From assembly GCF_901709675.1 (NCBI RefSeq), contig NW_023590230.1:62001-126000 (forward strand): 64,000 nucleotides of DNA, written 5' to 3'. Shown here piece after piece: positions 12,410 through 26,208 of the stretch (the stretch's first letter is position 1; each line of letters opens with the position of its first letter). The notes beneath the pieces were generated by a model. The model was not told the origin of the DNA. It made no database searches and worked only from the letters and a program-made list of their open reading frames with translations. This DNA is from Syngnathus acus. Lineage: Eukaryota; Chordata; Actinopteri; Syngnathiformes; Syngnathidae. The translations under genes and the position numbers were made by a program.

Positions 12410-15400
12410 CTCAACTCGGCACTCTGAAGCACCCAAGAGCGCTTTTTACTAGAAAACGTGCTCAGCTCGTCGAGAAAATGCACTCTAAGCAATACAATTA
12501 AAAATGCTTATAAAACATAAACCAAACGTTGCAGGTGGTCATTTCTTCATGCGCAGTGATAAACTCGGCACTCTGAAGCACCCAAGAGCGCTTTTTACTT
12601 TGCCAACCTAACCAGAGTGACGGGAGAGGCACCATCCAGAAAACGTGCTCAGCTCGTCGAGAAAATGCGATTTAAGCAATAAAATTAAAAATGCTTATAA
12701 AACATAAACCAAACGTTGCAGGTGGTCATTTCTTCATGCGCAGTGATAAACTCGGCACTCTGAAGCACCCAAGAGCGCTTTTAACTAGAAAACGTGCTCA
12801 GCTCGTCGAGAAAATGCGCTCTAAGCAATACAATTAAAAATGCTCATAAAACATAAACCAAACGTTGCAGGTGGTCATTTCTTCATGTGCAGTGATAAAC
12901 TCGGCACTCTGAAGCACCCAAGAGCGCTTTTTACTTTGCCAACCTAACCAGAGTGACGGGAGAGGCACCATCCAGAAAACGTGCTCAGCTCGTCGAGAAA
13001 ATGCGATTTAAGCAATAAAACTAAAAATGCTTATAAAACATAAACCAAACGTTGCATGTGATCATTTCTGCATGCGCAGTGATAAACTGGGCACTCTGAA
13101 GCCCCCAAGAGCACTTTTTGCTATGCCAACCTAACCAGAGTGACGGGAGAGGCACCATCCAGAAAACGTGCTCAGCTCGTCGAGAAAATGCGATTTAAGC
13201 AATAAAACAAAAAATGCTTATAAAACATAAACCAAACGTTGCAGGTTGTCATTTCTGCATGCACAGTGATAAACTCGGCACTCTGAAGCACCCAAGAGCG
13301 CTTTTAACTAGAAAACGTGCTCAGCTCGTCGAGAAAATGCGCTCTAAGCAATACAATTAAAAATGCTTATAAAACATAAACCAAACGTTGCAGGTGGTCA
13401 TTTCTTCATGCGCAGTGATAAACTCGGCACTCTGAAGCACCCAAGAGCACTTTTTACTTTGCCAACCTAACCAGAGTGACGGGAGAGGCACCATCCAGAA
13501 AACGTGCTCAGCTCGTCGAGAAAATGCGATTTAAGCAATAAAACAAAAAATGCTTATAAAACATAAACCAAACGTTGCAGGTGGTCATTTCTTCATGCGC
13601 AGTGATAAACTCGGCACTCTGAAGCACCCAAGAGCGCTTTTTACTTTGCCAACCTAACCAGAGTGACGGGAGAGGCACCATCCAGAAAACGTGCTCAGCT
13701 CGTCGAGAAAATGCGATTTAAGCAATAAAACTAAAAATGCTTATAAAACATAAACCAAACGTTGCAGGTGGTCATTTCTGCATGCGCAGTGATAAACTGG
13801 GCACTCTGAAGCCCCCAAGAGCACTTTTTACTATGCCAACCTAACCAGAGTGACGGGAGAGGCACCATCCAGAAAACGTGCTCAGCTCGTCGAGAAAATG
13901 CGATTTAAGCAATAAAATTAAAAATGCTTATAAAACATAAACCAAACGTTGCAGGTGGTCATTTCTTCATGCGCAGTGATAAACTCGGCACTCTGAAGCA
14001 CCCAAGAGCGCTTTTAACTAGAAAACGTGCTCAGCTCGTCGAGAAAATGCGCTCTAAGCAATACAATTAAAAATGCTCATAAAACATAAACCAAACGTTG
14101 CAGGTGGTCATTTCTTCATGTGCAGTGATAAACTCGGCACTCTGAAGCACCCAAGAGCGCTTTTTACTTTGCCAACCTAACCAGAGTGACTGGAGAGGCA
14201 CCATCCAGAAAACGTGCTCAGCTCATCGAGAAAATGCGATTTAAGCAATAAAACTAAAAATGCTTATAAAACATAAACCAAACGTTGCAGGTGGTCATTT
14301 CTGCATGCGCAGTGATAAACTGGGCACTCTGAAGCCCCCAAGAGCACTTTTTACTATGCCAACCTAACCAGAGTGACGGGAGAGGCACCATCCAGAAAAC
14401 GTGCTCAGCTCGTCGAGAAAATGCGATTTAAGCAATAAAACAAAAAATGCTTATAAAACATAAACCAAACGTTGCAGGTGGTCATTTCTGCATGCGCAGT
14501 GATAAACTCGGCACTCTGAAGCACCCAAGAGCGCTTTTTACTAGAAAACGTGCTCAGCTCGTCGAGAAAATGCGCTCTAAGCAATACAATTAAAAATGCT
14601 TATAAAACATAAACCAAACGTTGCAGGTGGTCATTTCTGCATGCGCAGTGATAAACTGGGCACTCTGAAGCCCCCAAGAGCACTTTTTACTATGCCAACC
14701 TAACCAGAGTGACGGGAGAGGCACCATCCAGAAAACGTGCTCAGCTCGTCGAGAAAATGCGATTTAAGCAATAAAACAAAAAATGCTTATAAAACATAAA
14801 CCAAACGTTGCAGGTGGTCATTTCTGCATGCGCAGTGATAAACTCGGCACTCTGAAGCACCCAAGAGCGCTTTTTACTAGAAAACGTGCTCAGCTCGTCG
14901 AGAAAATGCGCTCTAAGCAATACAATTAAAAATGCTTATAAAACATAAACCAAACGTTGCAGGTGGTCATTTCTTCATGCGCAGTGATAAACTCGGCACT
15001 CTGAAGCACCCAAGAGCACTTTTTACTTTGCCAACCTAACCAGAGTGACGGGAGAGGCACCATCCAGAAAACGTGCTCAGCTCGTCGAGAAAATGCGATT
15101 TAAGCAATAAAACTAAAAATGCTTATAAAACATAAACCAAACGTTGCAGGTGGTCATTTCTGCATGCGCAGTGATAAACTGGGCACTCTGAAGCCCCCAA
15201 GAGCACTTTTTACTATGCCAACCTAACCAGAGTGACGGGAGAGGCACCATCCAGAAAACGTGCTCAGCTCGTCGAGAAAATGCGATTTAAGCAATAAAAT
15301 TAAAAATGCTTATAAAACATAAACCAAACGTTGCAGGTGGTCATTTCTTCATGCGCAGTGATAAACTCGGCACTCTGAAGCACCCAAGAGCGCTTTTAAC

Positions 15401-16619
15401 TAGAAAACGTGCTCAGCTCGTCGAGAAAATGCGCTCTAAGCAATACAATTAAAAATGCTCATAAAACATAAACCAAACGTTGCAGGTGGTCATTTCTTCA
15501 TGCGCAGTGATAAACTCGGCACTCTCAAGCCCCCAAGAGCGCTTTTTACTATGCCAACCTAACCAGAGTGACGGGAGAGCCACCATCCAGAAAACGTGCT
15601 CAGCTCGTCGAGAAAATGCGATTTAAGCAATAAAATTAAAAATGCTTATAAAACATAAACCAAACGTTGCAGGTGGTCATTTCTTCATTCGCAGTGATAA
15701 ACTCGGCACTCTGAAGCACCCAAGAGCGCTTTTAACTAGAAAACGTGCTCAGCTCGTCGAGAAAATGCGCTCTAAGCAATACAATTAAAAATGCTCATAA
15801 AACATAAACCAAACGTTGCAGGTGGTCATTTCTTCATGTGCAGTGATAAACTCGGCACTCTGAATCACCCAAGAGCGCTTTTTACTTTTCCAACCTAACC
15901 AGAGTGACGGGAGAGGCACCATCCAGAAAACGTGCTCAGCTCATCGAGAAAATGCGATTTAAGCAATAAAACTAAAAATGCTTATAAAACATAAACCAAA
16001 CGTTGCAGGTGGTCATTTCTGCATGCGCAGTGATAAACTGGGCACCCTGAAGCCCCCAAGAGCACTTTTTACTATGCCAACCTAACCAGAGTGACGGGAG
16101 AGGCACCATCCAGAAAACGTGCTCAGCTCGTCGAGAAAATGCGATTTAAGCAATAAAACAAAAAATGCTTATAAAACATAAACCAAACGTTGCAGGTGGT
16201 CATTTCTTCATGCGCAGTGATAAACCCGGCATTCTGAAGCACCCAAGAGCGCTTTTTACTAGAAAACGTGCTCAGCTCGTCGAGAACATGCGCTCTAAGC
16301 AATACAATTAAAAATGCTTATAAAACATAAACCAAACGTTGCAGGTGGTCATTTCTTCATGCGCAGTGATAAACTCGGCACTCTGAAGCACCCAAGAGCA
16401 CTTTTTACTTTGCCAACCTAACCAGAGTGACGGGAGAGGCACCATCCAGAAAACGTGCTCAGCTCGTCGAGAAAATGCGATTTAAGCAATAAAACTAAAA
16501 ATGCTTATAAAACATAAACCAAACGTTGCAGGTTGTCATTTCTTCATGCGCAGTGATAAACTCGGCACTCTGAAGGACCCAAGAGCGCTTTTTACTATGC
16601 CAACTTAACCAGAGTGACG
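12410..16619. repeat. satellite array, family A (block A4, expanded)
   Basis: Family A monomers, 4210 bp. This is about one kilobase longer than A2 and A3 and contains repeated runs of the same monomer order, so extra monomers were added within this copy. No gene is seen. Confidence 0.92.
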
Positions 16620-17186
16620 TGAGGCGACCGGGCGCGGACGCTAACTCACGCCCGGCAAGAGCGCTCGGAAGGCGGATAGGCTTTCACGGAATCCCCGCCA
16701 GCAGGTCCGCGGGCCAAATAGGGTTCCATAAGGGACCGGGCGCGGACGCTAACCCACGCCAGGCATGAGAGCTCGGAAGGCGGATAGGCTTTCACGGAGA
16801 TCCCGCAGGCCGGTCCGCGAGCCAAATAGGGTCCCAAAAAGTACCGGGCGCGGTCTCTAACTCACGCCCGGCAGGAGTGCTCGGAGGGCGAATAGGCTTT
16901 CACGGAGGACCCGCCGGCCGGTCCGCGGGCCAAATAGGGTCCCGTAAAGAACCGGGCGCGGTCTCTAACTCACGCCCGGCAGGAGTGCTCGGAGGGCGGA
17001 TAGGCTCTCACGGGGACCCGCCGGACGGTCCGCGGGCCAAATAGGGTCCCGTAAGTGACCGGGCGCGGTCTCTTACTCACGCCCGGCAGGAGTGCTCGGA
17101 GGGCGGATAGGCATTCACGGAGGTACCGCCAGCCGGTCCGCGGGCCAATTAGGGTCCCGTGAGGGACCGGGCGCGGTCTCTAACTC
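16620..17186. repeat. satellite family B block B4, left part
   Basis: Five B units that diverge more from B1-B3 than those do from each other. The last 134 bp (17053-17186), including a private CCCGTGAGGG variant, are repeated exactly on the far side of the LINE at 20554-20687. Confidence 0.9.
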
Positions 17187-20100
17187 CCCTCCGTGAGTCG
17201 TCACCTTATCGTGGTGGAGGGGTTTGCGTGCCCCTATGATCCTAGGAGCCATGTTGTCTGGGGCTTCATGCCCCTGGTAGGGTCACCCATGGCAAACGGG
17301 TCCTAGGTGAGGGGCCAGACAAAGCACGGCTCATCAGCCCCTTATGATGATAAAAATGAATGGATCACGTTTTCCCTCGCCCGGACGCGGGTCACCGGGG
17401 CCCCCCTCTGGAGCCAGGCCTGGAGGCGGGGCTCGAAGGCGAGCGTCTGGTGGCCGGGCCTTCGCCCATGGGGCCCGGCCGGGCTCAGCCCGAAAAGGAA
17501 ACGTGGGTCCCCCTTCCCATGGGCTCACCACCTGTGGGAGGGGCCAAAGGGGTCGGGTGCATTGCAAGCTGGGCGGCGGCCAAAGGCAGGGACCTTGGCG
17601 GTCTGATCCCCGGCTGCAGAAGCTGGCTCTTGGGACATGGAATGTCACCTCTCTGGCTGGAAAGGAGCCCGAGCTGGTGTGCGAGGCAGAAAAGTTCCGA
17701 CTAGATATAGTCGGACTTGCCTCCACGCACAGTTTGGGTTCCGGTACAAGCCCTCTCGAGAGGGGCTGGACTCTCTTCCACTCTGGAGTTGCCCACGGTG
17801 AGAGGCGTCGGGCAGGTGTGGGTATACTTATTGCCCCCCGGCTGGGCGCCTGCACATTGGGGTTCACCCCGGTGAACGAGAGGGTAGCCTCCCTCCGCCT
17901 TCGGGTGGGGGGACGGGTCCTGACTGTTGTTTGTGTCTATGCACCAAACGGCAGCTCAGAGTACCCACCCTTCTTGGAGTCCCTGGAGGAAGTGCTGGAG
18001 AGCGCTCCTTCTGGGGACTCCGTCGTTCTACTGGGTGACTTCAATGCTCACGTGGGCAATGACAGTGAGACCTGGAAGGGCGTGATTGGGAGGAACGGCC
18101 CCCCCGATCTGAACCCGAGCGGTGTTCTATTGTTGGACTTCTGTGCTCGACACGGATTTTCAATAATGAACACCATGTTCAAACATAAGGGTGTCCATGT
18201 GTGCACTTGGCACCAGGACACCCTAGGCCGCAGTTCGATGATCGACTTTGTAGTCGTGTCATCGGATTTGCGGCCGCATGTTTTGGACACTCGGGCGAAG
18301 AGAGGGGCGGAGCTGTCAACTGATCACCACCTGGTGGTGGGTTGGCTCCGATGGTGGGGGAAGATGCCGGTCCGACCTGGCAGACCCAAACGTTCTGTGA
18401 GGGTCTGCTGGGAACGTCTGGCGGAATCCCCTGTCAGGAAGAGCTTCAACTCCCACCTCCGGCAGAGCTTTTCCCACGTCCCGGGGGAGGCGGGGGACAT
18501 TGAGTCCGAGTGGACCTTGTTCCGCGCCTCCATTGTTGAGGCGGCCGACCGGAGCTGTGGCCGTAAGGTCATTGGTGCCTGTCGTGGCGGCAATCCCCGA
18601 ACCCGCTGGTGGACACCGGCGGTAAGGGATGCCGTCAAGCTGAAGAAGGAGTCCTATCGGGCCGTTTTGGCCTGCGGGACTCCGGAGGCAGCTGACAGGT
18701 ACCGGATGGCCAAGCGGAACGCGGCTTCGGCGGTTGCTGAGGCAAAAACCCGGGCGTGGGAGGAGTTCGGCGAGGCCATGGAGAATGACTTCCGGACGGC
18801 TTCGAGGAAATTCTGGTCCACCATCCGGCGTCTCAGGAGGGGGAAGCAGTGCAACGTCAACACTGTTTACAGTGGAGATGGCGTGCTGCTGACCTCGACT
18901 CGGGACGTCGTGTGTCGGTGGGGAGAATACTTCGAAGACCTCCTCAATTCCACCGACACGCCTTCCATTGTGGAAGCAGGGCCTGGGGACTCTGAGGCGG
19001 ACTCTCCAATCTCTGGGGTTGAAGTCACTGAGGTAGTTAAAAAACTCCTCGGTGGCAAGGCCCCGGGGGTGGATGAGATCCGCCCGGATTTCTTAAGGGC
19101 TCTGGATGTTGTGGGGCTGTCATGGCTGACACGTCTCTACAGCATCGCGTGGACATCGGGGACAGTGCCTCTGGATTGGCAGACTGGGGTGGTGGTTCCC
19201 CTCTTTAAGAAGGGGGACCGGAGGGTGTGTTCCAATTACAGGGGAATTACACTCCTCAGCCTCCCTGGTAAGGTCTATTCAGGGGTGCTGGAGAGGAGGG
19301 TCCGTCGGGAGGTCGAACCTCGGATTCAGGAGGAACAGTGTGGCTTTCGTCCTGGCCGTGGAACAGTGGACCAGCTCTTCACCCTCAACAGGATCCTCGA
19401 GGGTGCATGGGAGTTCGCCCAACCAGTCCACATGTGTTTTGTGGACTTGGAGAAGGCGTTCGACCGTGTCCCTCGGGAGGTTCTGTGGGGGGTGCTTCGG
19501 GAGTACGGGGTACCGAGCCAACTGATAAGGGCGGTTCGGTCCCTGTATCACCGATGCCAGAGTGTGGTCCGCATTTCCGGCAGTAAGTCGGATTCGTTCC
19601 CAGTGAGGGTTGGACTCCGCCAAGGCTGCCCTTTGTCACCGATTCTGTTCATAATTTTTATGGACAGAATTTCTAGGCGCAGCCGAGGCGTTGAGGGTGT
19701 CCGGTTTGGGGACCTCAGCATCGCGTCTCTGCTTTTTGCAGACGACGTGGTGCTGTTGGCTTCTTCAGGCCGTGATCTCCAGCTCTCACTGGAGCGGTTC
19801 GCAGCCGAGTGTGAAGCGGTCGGGATGAGGGTCAGCACCTCCAAATCCGAGTCCATGGTCCTCGATCGGAAAAGGGTGGAATGCCCTCTCCGGATCGGGG
19901 ATGAGATCCTGCCCCAAGTGGAGGAGTTTAAGTATCTTGGGGTCTTGTTCACGAGTGAGGGGAGGATGGAGCGCGAGATCGACAGGCGGATCGGTGCAGC
20001 GTCGGCAGTAATGCGGACTCTGTACCGGTCCGTCGTGGTAAAGAGAGAGCTGAGCCAAAAGGCAAAGCTCTCAATTTACCGGTCGATTTACGCTCCTACC

Positions 20101-20553
20101 CTCACCTATGGTCACGAGCTATGGGTCGTGACCGAAAGAACGAGATCCCGGATACAAGCGGCCGAAATGAGTTTTCTCCGCAGGATGTCCGGGCTCTCCC
20201 TTAGAGATAGGGTGAGGAGTTCGGTCATCCGGGAGAGACTCGGAGTAGAGTCGCTACTCCTCCACGTTGAGAGGAGCCAGATGAGGTGGCTCGGGCATCT
20301 CATCAGGATGCCTCCTGGACGCCTCCCTGGGGAGGTGTTCCGGGCATGTCCCACCGGTAGGAGACCCCGGGGACGACCCAGGACGCGCTGGAGAGACTAT
20401 GTCTCTCGGCTGGCCTGGGAACGCCTTGGGATCCCCCGGGATGAGCTAGATGAAGTGGCTGGGGAGAGGGAAGTCTGGGAGTCCCTCCTGAAGCTGCTGC
20501 CCCCGCGACCCGACCCCGGATAAGCGGAAGAAGATGGATGGATGGATGGATGG
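17187..20553 (+). mobile_element. full-length RTE-like non-LTR retrotransposon (LINE)
   Basis: The element starts abruptly after a B unit with CCCTCCGTGAGTCGTCACC, has a 157-bp leader, one long open frame, and ends in AAGCGGAAGAAGATGGATGG followed by an ATGG tetranucleotide tail. One ORF with an apurinic-type endonuclease plus reverse transcriptase, a short 3' UTR and a simple-repeat tail instead of poly(A) are traits of the RTE clade. Exact 134-bp copies of satellite flank both ends. The intact ORF and identical flanks indicate a recent insertion. Clade assignment rests on motif recognition; an alignment was not possible. Confidence 0.85.
17344..20523 (+). CDS. LINE endonuclease-reverse transcriptase polyprotein, intact 1059 aa
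   Basis: The N-terminal 80 residues are Gly/Arg-rich and low in complexity. An APE-type endonuclease follows, with GTWNVTSL near residue 98, GDFNAHVG near 231, IDFVVVSSD near 300 and STDHHLV near 328. The conserved Glu expected shortly after the first strand is not obvious (GLASTHS). The reverse transcriptase spans roughly 540-870, with the FADDVVLL catalytic box at about 797 and [13 protein letters not shown] upstream. The C-terminal part (EFKYLGVLF, then [11 protein letters not shown]) is characteristic of RTE-type LINEs. By family knowledge the enzyme nicks target DNA and primes cDNA from its own 3' tail. There are no stops or frameshifts. Confidence 0.88.
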   Translation: MMIKMNGSRFPSPGRGSPGPPSGARPGGGARRRASGGRAFAHGARPGSARKGNVGPPSHGLTTCGRGQRGRVHCKLGGGQRQGPWRSDPRLQKLALGTWNVTSLAGKEPELVCEAEKFRLDIVGLASTHSLGSGTSPLERGWTLFHSGVAHGERRRAGVGILIAPRLGACTLGFTPVNERVASLRLRVGGRVLTVVCVYAPNGSSEYPPFLESLEEVLESAPSGDSVVLLGDFNAHVGNDSETWKGVIGRNGPPDLNPSGVLLLDFCARHGFSIMNTMFKHKGVHVCTWHQDTLGRSSMIDFVVVSSDLRPHVLDTRAKRGAELSTDHHLVVGWLRWWGKMPVRPGRPKRSVRVCWERLAESPVRKSFNSHLRQSFSHVPGEAGDIESEWTLFRASIVEAADRSCGRKVIGACRGGNPRTRWWTPAVRDAVKLKKESYRAVLACGTPEAADRYRMAKRNAASAVAEAKTRAWEEFGEAMENDFRTASRKFWSTIRRLRRGKQCNVNTVYSGDGVLLTSTRDVVCRWGEYFEDLLNSTDTPSIVEAGPGDSEADSPISGVEVTEVVKKLLGGKAPGVDEIRPDFLRALDVVGLSWLTRLYSIAWTSGTVPLDWQTGVVVPLFKKGDRRVCSNYRGITLLSLPGKVYSGVLERRVRREVEPRIQEEQCGFRPGRGTVDQLFTLNRILEGAWEFAQPVHMCFVDLEKAFDRVPREVLWGVLREYGVPSQLIRAVRSLYHRCQSVVRISGSKSDSFPVRVGLRQGCPLSPILFIIFMDRISRRSRGVEGVRFGDLSIASLLFADDVVLLASSGRDLQLSLERFAAECEAVGMRVSTSKSESMVLDRKRVECPLRIGDEILPQVEEFKYLGVLFTSEGRMEREIDRRIGAASAVMRTLYRSVVVKRELSQKAKLSIYRSIYAPTLTYGHELWVVTERTRSRIQAAEMSFLRRMSGLSLRDRVRSSVIRERLGVESLLLHVERSQMRWLGHLIRMPPGRLPGEVFRACPTGRRPRGRPRTRWRDYVSRLAWERLGIPRDELDEVAGEREVWESLLKLLPPRPDPG

Positions 20554-21016
20554 AAGTGACCGGGCGCGGTCTCTTACTCACGCCCGGCAGGAGTGCTCGG
20601 AGGGCGGATAGGCATTCACGGAGGTACCGCCAGCCGGTCCGCGGGCCAATTAGGGTCCCGTGAGGGACCGGGCGCGGTCTCTAACTCAGGCCCGGCAGGA
20701 GTGCTCGGAGGGCGGATAGGCATTCACGGAGGTACCGCCAGCCGGTCCGCGGGCCATTTAGGGTCCCATAAGGGACCGGGCGCGGTCTCTAACTCAGGCC
20801 CGGCAGGAGTGCTCGGAGGGCGGATAGGCATTCACGGAGGTACCGCTAGCCGGTCCGCGGGCCAATTAGGGTCCCATAAGTGACCGGGCGCGGTCTCTAA
20901 CCCACGCCCGGCAGGAGTGCTCGGAGGGCGGACAGGCTTCCACGGAAGTACCGCCAGCAGGTCCGCGGGCCAAATAGGGTCCCATAAGGGACCGGGGGCG
21001 GACGCTAAACCACGCT
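20554..21016. repeat. satellite family B block B4, right part
   Basis: B units resume directly after the LINE tail. Positions 20554-20687 repeat 17053-17186 exactly; about three further units follow before the standard B-to-A switch. Confidence 0.9.
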
Positions 21017-24000
21017 CTCAACTCGGCACTCTGAAGCACCCAAGAGCGCTTTTTACTAGAAAACGTGCTCAGCTCGTCGAGAAAATGCACTCTAAGCAAT
21101 ACAATTAAAAATGCTTATAAAACATAAACCAAACGTTGCAGGTGGTCATTTCTTCATGCGCAGTGATAAACTCGGCACTCTGAAGCACCCAAGAGCGCTT
21201 TTTACTTTGCCAACCTAACCAGAGTGACGGGAGAGGCACCATCCAGAAAACGTGCTCAGCTCGTCGAGAAAATTCGATTTAAGCAATAAAACTAAAAATG
21301 CTTATAAAACATAAACCAAACGTTGCAGGTGGTCATTTCTGCATGCGCAGTGATAAACTGGGCACTCTGAAGCCCCCAAGAGCACTTTTTACTATGCCAA
21401 CCTAACCAGAGTGACGGGAGAGGCACCATCCAGAAAACGTGCTCAGCTCGTCGAGAAAATGCGATTTAAGCAATAAAACAAAAAATGCTTATAAAACATA
21501 AACCAAACGTTGCAGGTTGTCATTTCTGCATGCGCAGTGATAAACTCGGCACTCTGAAGCACCCAAGAGCGCTTTTAACTAGAAAACGTGCTCAGCTCGT
21601 CGAGAAAATGCGCTCTAAGCAATACAATTAAAAATGCTTATAAAACATAAACCAAACGTTGCAGGTGGTCATTTCTTCATGCGCAGTGATAAACTCGGCA
21701 CTCTGAAGCACCCAAGAGCACTTTTTACTTTGCCAACCTAACCAGAGTGACGGGAGAGGCACCATCCAGAAAACGTGCTCAGCTCGTCGAGAAAATGCGA
21801 TTTAAGCAATAAAACTAAAAATGCTTATAAAACATAAACCAAACGTTGCAGGTGGTCATTTCTTCATGCGCAGTGATAAACCCGGCACTCTCAAGCCCCC
21901 AAGAGCGCTTTTTACTATGCCAACCTAACCAGAGTGACGGGAGAGCCACCATCCAGAAAACGTGCTCAGCTCGTCGAGAAAATGCGATTTAAGCAATAAA
22001 ATTAAAAATGCTTATAAAACATAAACCAAACGTTGCAGGTGGTCATTTCATCATGCGCGGTGATAAACTCGGCACTCTGAAGCACCCAAGAGCGCTTTTT
22101 ACTTTGCCAACCTAACCAGAGTGACGGGAGAGGCACCATCCAGAAAACGTGCTCAGCTCGTCGAGAAAATGCGATTTAAGCAATAAAACTAAAAATGCTT
22201 ATAAAACATAAACCAAACGTTGCAGGTGGTCATTTCTGCATGCGCAGTGATAAACTGGGCACTCTGAAGCCCCCAAGAGCACTTTTTACTATGCCAACCT
22301 AACCAGAGTGACGGGAGAGGCACCATCCAGAAAACGTGCTCAGCTCGTCGAGAAAATGCGATTTAAGCAATAAAACAAAAAATGCTTATAAAACATAAAC
22401 CAAACGTTGCAGGTTGTCATTTCTGCATGCGCAGTGATAAACTCGGCACTCTGAAGCACCCAAGAGCACTTTTTACTATGCCAACCTAACCAGAGTGACG
22501 GGAGAGGCACCATCCAGAAAACGTGCTCAGCTCGTCGAGAAAATGCGATTTAAGCAATAAAATTAAAAATGCTTATAAAACATAAACCAAACGTTGCAGG
22601 TGGTCATTTCTTCATGCGCAGTGATAAACTCGGCACTCTGAAGCACCCAAGAGCGCTTTTAACTAGAAAACGTGCTCAGCTCGTCGAGAAAATGCGCTCT
22701 AAGCAATACAATTAAAAATGCTCATAAAACATAAACCAAACGTTGCAGGTGGTCATTTCTTCATGTGCAGTGATAAACTCGGCACTCTGAAGCACCCAAG
22801 AGCGCTTTTTACTTTGCCAACCTAACCAGAGTGACGGGAGAGGCACCATCCAGAAAACGTGCTCAGCTCATCGAGAAAATGCGATTTAAGCAATAAAACT
22901 AAAAATGCTTATAAAACATAAACCAAACGTTGCAGGTGGTCATTTCTGCATGCGCAGTGATAAACTGGGCACTCTGAAGCCCCCAAGAGCACTTTTTACT
23001 ATGCCAACCTAACCAGAGTGACGGGAGAGGCACCATCCAGAAAACGTGCTCAGCTCGTCGAGAAAATGCGATTTAAGCAATAAAACAAAAAATGCTTATA
23101 AAACATAAACCAAACGTTGCAGGTGGTCATTTCTGCATGCGCAGTGATAAACTCGGCACTCTGAAGCACCCAAGAGCGCTTTTTACTAGAAAACGTGCTC
23201 AGCTCGTCGAGAAAATGCGCTCTAAGCAATACAATTAAAAATGCTTATAAAACATAAACCAAATGTTGCAGGTGGTCATTTCTGCATGCGCAGTGATAAA
23301 CTGGGCACTCTGAAGCCCCCAAGAGCACTTTTTACTATGCCAACCTAACCAGAGTGACGGGAGAGGCACCATCCAGAAAACGTGCTCAGCTCGTCGAGAA
23401 AATGCGATTTAAGCAATAAAAAAAAAAATGCTTATAAAACATAAACCAAACGTTGCAGGTGGTCATTTCTGCATGCGCAGTGATAAACTGGGCACTCTGA
23501 AGCCCCCAAGAGCACTTTTTACTATGCCAACCTAACCAGAGTGACGGGAGAGCCACCATCCAGAAAACGTGCTCAGCTCGTCGAGAAAATGCGATTTAAG
23601 CAATAAAATTAAAAATGCTTATAAAACATAAACCAAACGTTGCAGGTGGTCATTTCTTCATGCGCAGTGATAAACTCGGCACTCTGAAGCACCCAAGAGC
23701 GCTTTTTACTTTGCCAACCTAACCAGAGTGACGGGAGAGGCACCATCCAGAAAACGTGCTCAGCTCGTCGAGAAAATGCGATTTAAGCAATAAAACTAAA
23801 AATGCTTATAAAACATAAACCAAACGTTGCAGGTGGTCATTTCTGCATGCGCAGTGATAAACTGGGCACTCTGAAGCCCCCAAGAGCACTTTTTACTATG
23901 CCAACCTAACCAGAGTGACGGGAGAGGCACCATCCAGAAAACGTGCTCAGCTCGTCGAGAAAATGCGATTTAAGCAATAAAATTAAAAATGCTTATGAAT

Positions 24001-26208
24001 CATAAACCAAACGTAGCAGGTGGTCATTTCTTCATGCGCAGTGATAAACTCGGCACTCTGAAGCACCCAAGAGCGCTTTTAACTAGAAAACGTGCTCAGC
24101 TCGTCGAGAAAATGCGCTCTAAGCAATACAATTAAAAATGCTCATAAAACATAAACCAAACGTTGCAGGTGGTCATTTCTTCATGTGCAGTGATAAACTC
24201 GGCACTCTGAAGCACCCAAGAGCGCTTTTTACTTTGCCAACCTAACCAGAGTGACGGGAGAGGCCCCATCCAGAAAACGTGCTCAGCTCATCGAGAAAAT
24301 GCGATTTAAGCAATAAAACTAAAAATGCTTATAAAACATAAACCAAACGTTGCAGGTGGTCATTTCTGCATGCGCAGTGATAAACTGGGCACTCTGAAGC
24401 CCCCAAGAGCACTTTTTACTATGCCAACCTAACCAGAGTGACGGGAGAGGCACCATCCAGAAAACGTGCTCAGCTCGTCGAGAAAATGCGATTTAAGCAA
24501 TAAAAAAAAAAATGCTTATAAAACATAAACCAAACGTTGCAGGTGGTCATTTCTGCATGCGCAGTGATAAACTCGGCACTCTGAAGCACCCAAGAGCGCT
24601 TTTTACTAGAAAACGTGCTCAGCTCGTCGAGAAAATGCGCTCTAAGCAATACAATTAAAAATGCTTATAAAACATAAACCAAACGTTGCAGGTGGTCATT
24701 TCTGCATGCGCAGTGATAAACTGGGCACTCTGAAGCCCCCAAGAGCACTTTTTACTATGCCAACCTAACCAGAGTGACGGGAGAGGCACCATCCAGAAAA
24801 CGTGCTCAGCTCGTCGAGAAAATGCGATTTAAGCAATAAAACAAAAAATGCTTATAAAACATAAACCAAACGTTGCAGGTTGTCATTTCTGCATGCGCAG
24901 TGATAAACTCGGCACTCTGAAGCACCCAAGAGCGCTTTTTACTAGAAAACGTGCTCAGCTCGTCGAGAAAATGCGCTCTAAGCAATACAATTAAAAATGC
25001 TTATAAAACATAAACCAAACGTTGCAGGTGGTCATTTCTTCATGCGCAGTGATAAACTCGGCACTCTGAAGCACCCAAGAGCACTTTTTACTTTGCCAAC
25101 CTAACCAGAGTGACGGGAGAGGCACCATCCAGAAAACGTGCTCAGCTCGTCGAGAAAATGCGATTTAAGCAATAAAACTAAAAATGCTTATAAAACATAA
25201 ATCAAACGTTGCAGGTGGTCATTTCTTCATGCGCAGTGATAAACTCGGCCCTCTCAAGCCCCCAAGAGCGCTTTTTACTATGCCAACCTAACCAGAGTGA
25301 CGGGAGAGCCACCATCCAGAAAACGTGCTCAGCTCGTCGAGAAAATGCGATTTAAACAATAAAATTAAAAATGCTTATAAAACATAAACCAAACGTTGCA
25401 GGTGGTCATTTCTTCATGCGCAGTGATAAACTCGGCACTCTGAAGCACCCAAGAGCGCTTTTTACTTTGCCAACCTAACCAGAGTGACGGGAGAGGCACC
25501 ATCCAGAAAACGTGCTCAGCTCGTCGAGAAAATGCGATTTAAGCAATAAAACTAAAAATGCTTATAAAACATAAACCAAACGTTGCAGGTGGTCATTTCT
25601 GCATGCGCAGTGATAAACTGGGCACTCTGAAGCCCCCAAGAGCACTTTTTACTATGCCAACCTAACCAGAGTGACGGGAGAGGCACCATCCAGAAAACGT
25701 GCTCAGCTCGTCGAGAAAATGCGATTTAAGCAATAAAATTAAAAATGCTTATAAAACATAAACCAAACGTTGCAGGTGGTCATTTCTTCATGCGCAGTGA
25801 TAAACTCGGCACTCTGAAGCACCCAAGAGCGCTTTTAACTAGAAAACGTGTTCAGCTCGTCGAGAAAATGCGCTCTAAGCAATACAATTAAAAATGCTCA
25901 TAAAACATAAACCAAACGTTGCAGGTGGTCATTTCTTCATGTGCAGTGATAAACTCGGCACTCTGAAGCACCCAAGAGCGCTTTTTACTTTGCCAACCTA
26001 ACCCGAGTGACGGGAGAGGCACCATCCAGAAAACGTGCTCAGCTCATCGAGAAAATGCGATTTAAGCAATAAAACAAAAAATGCTTATAAAACATAAACC
26101 AAACGTTGCAGGTGGTCATTTCTGCATGCGCAGTGATAAACTCGGCACTCTGAAGCACCCAAGAGCGCTTTTTACTAGAAAACGTGCTCAGCTCGTCGAG
26201 AAAATGCG
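21017..26208. repeat. satellite array, family A (block A5), interrupted by the Maverick
   Basis: Family A monomers as elsewhere, 5.2 kb, with sporadic variants (an AAATTCGATTT monomer near 21270, a TGAATCATAAACC monomer near 23996). The block is broken inside the sequence GAGAAAATGCG, where the Maverick begins at 26209; the same monomer continues at 42516. No gene is seen. Confidence 0.93.
26203..26208. repeat. left 6-bp target-site duplication of the Maverick
   Basis: AATGCG here and again at 42516-42521. Joining the flanks with one copy gives GAGAAAATGCGCTCTAAGC, which is the ordinary family A monomer sequence, so the empty site is known with confidence. Confidence 0.92.

Noticed and set aside
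17334-17867. Long antisense frames across the LINE ORF
   Set aside because: They are shadows of a GC-rich coding strand and have no independent features.
1079-26202. Resemblance of the repeat array to a CRISPR or to a coding repeat family
   Set aside because: There are no short repeat/unique spacer units; whole monomers are near identical head to tail in a vertebrate genome. This is a satellite.
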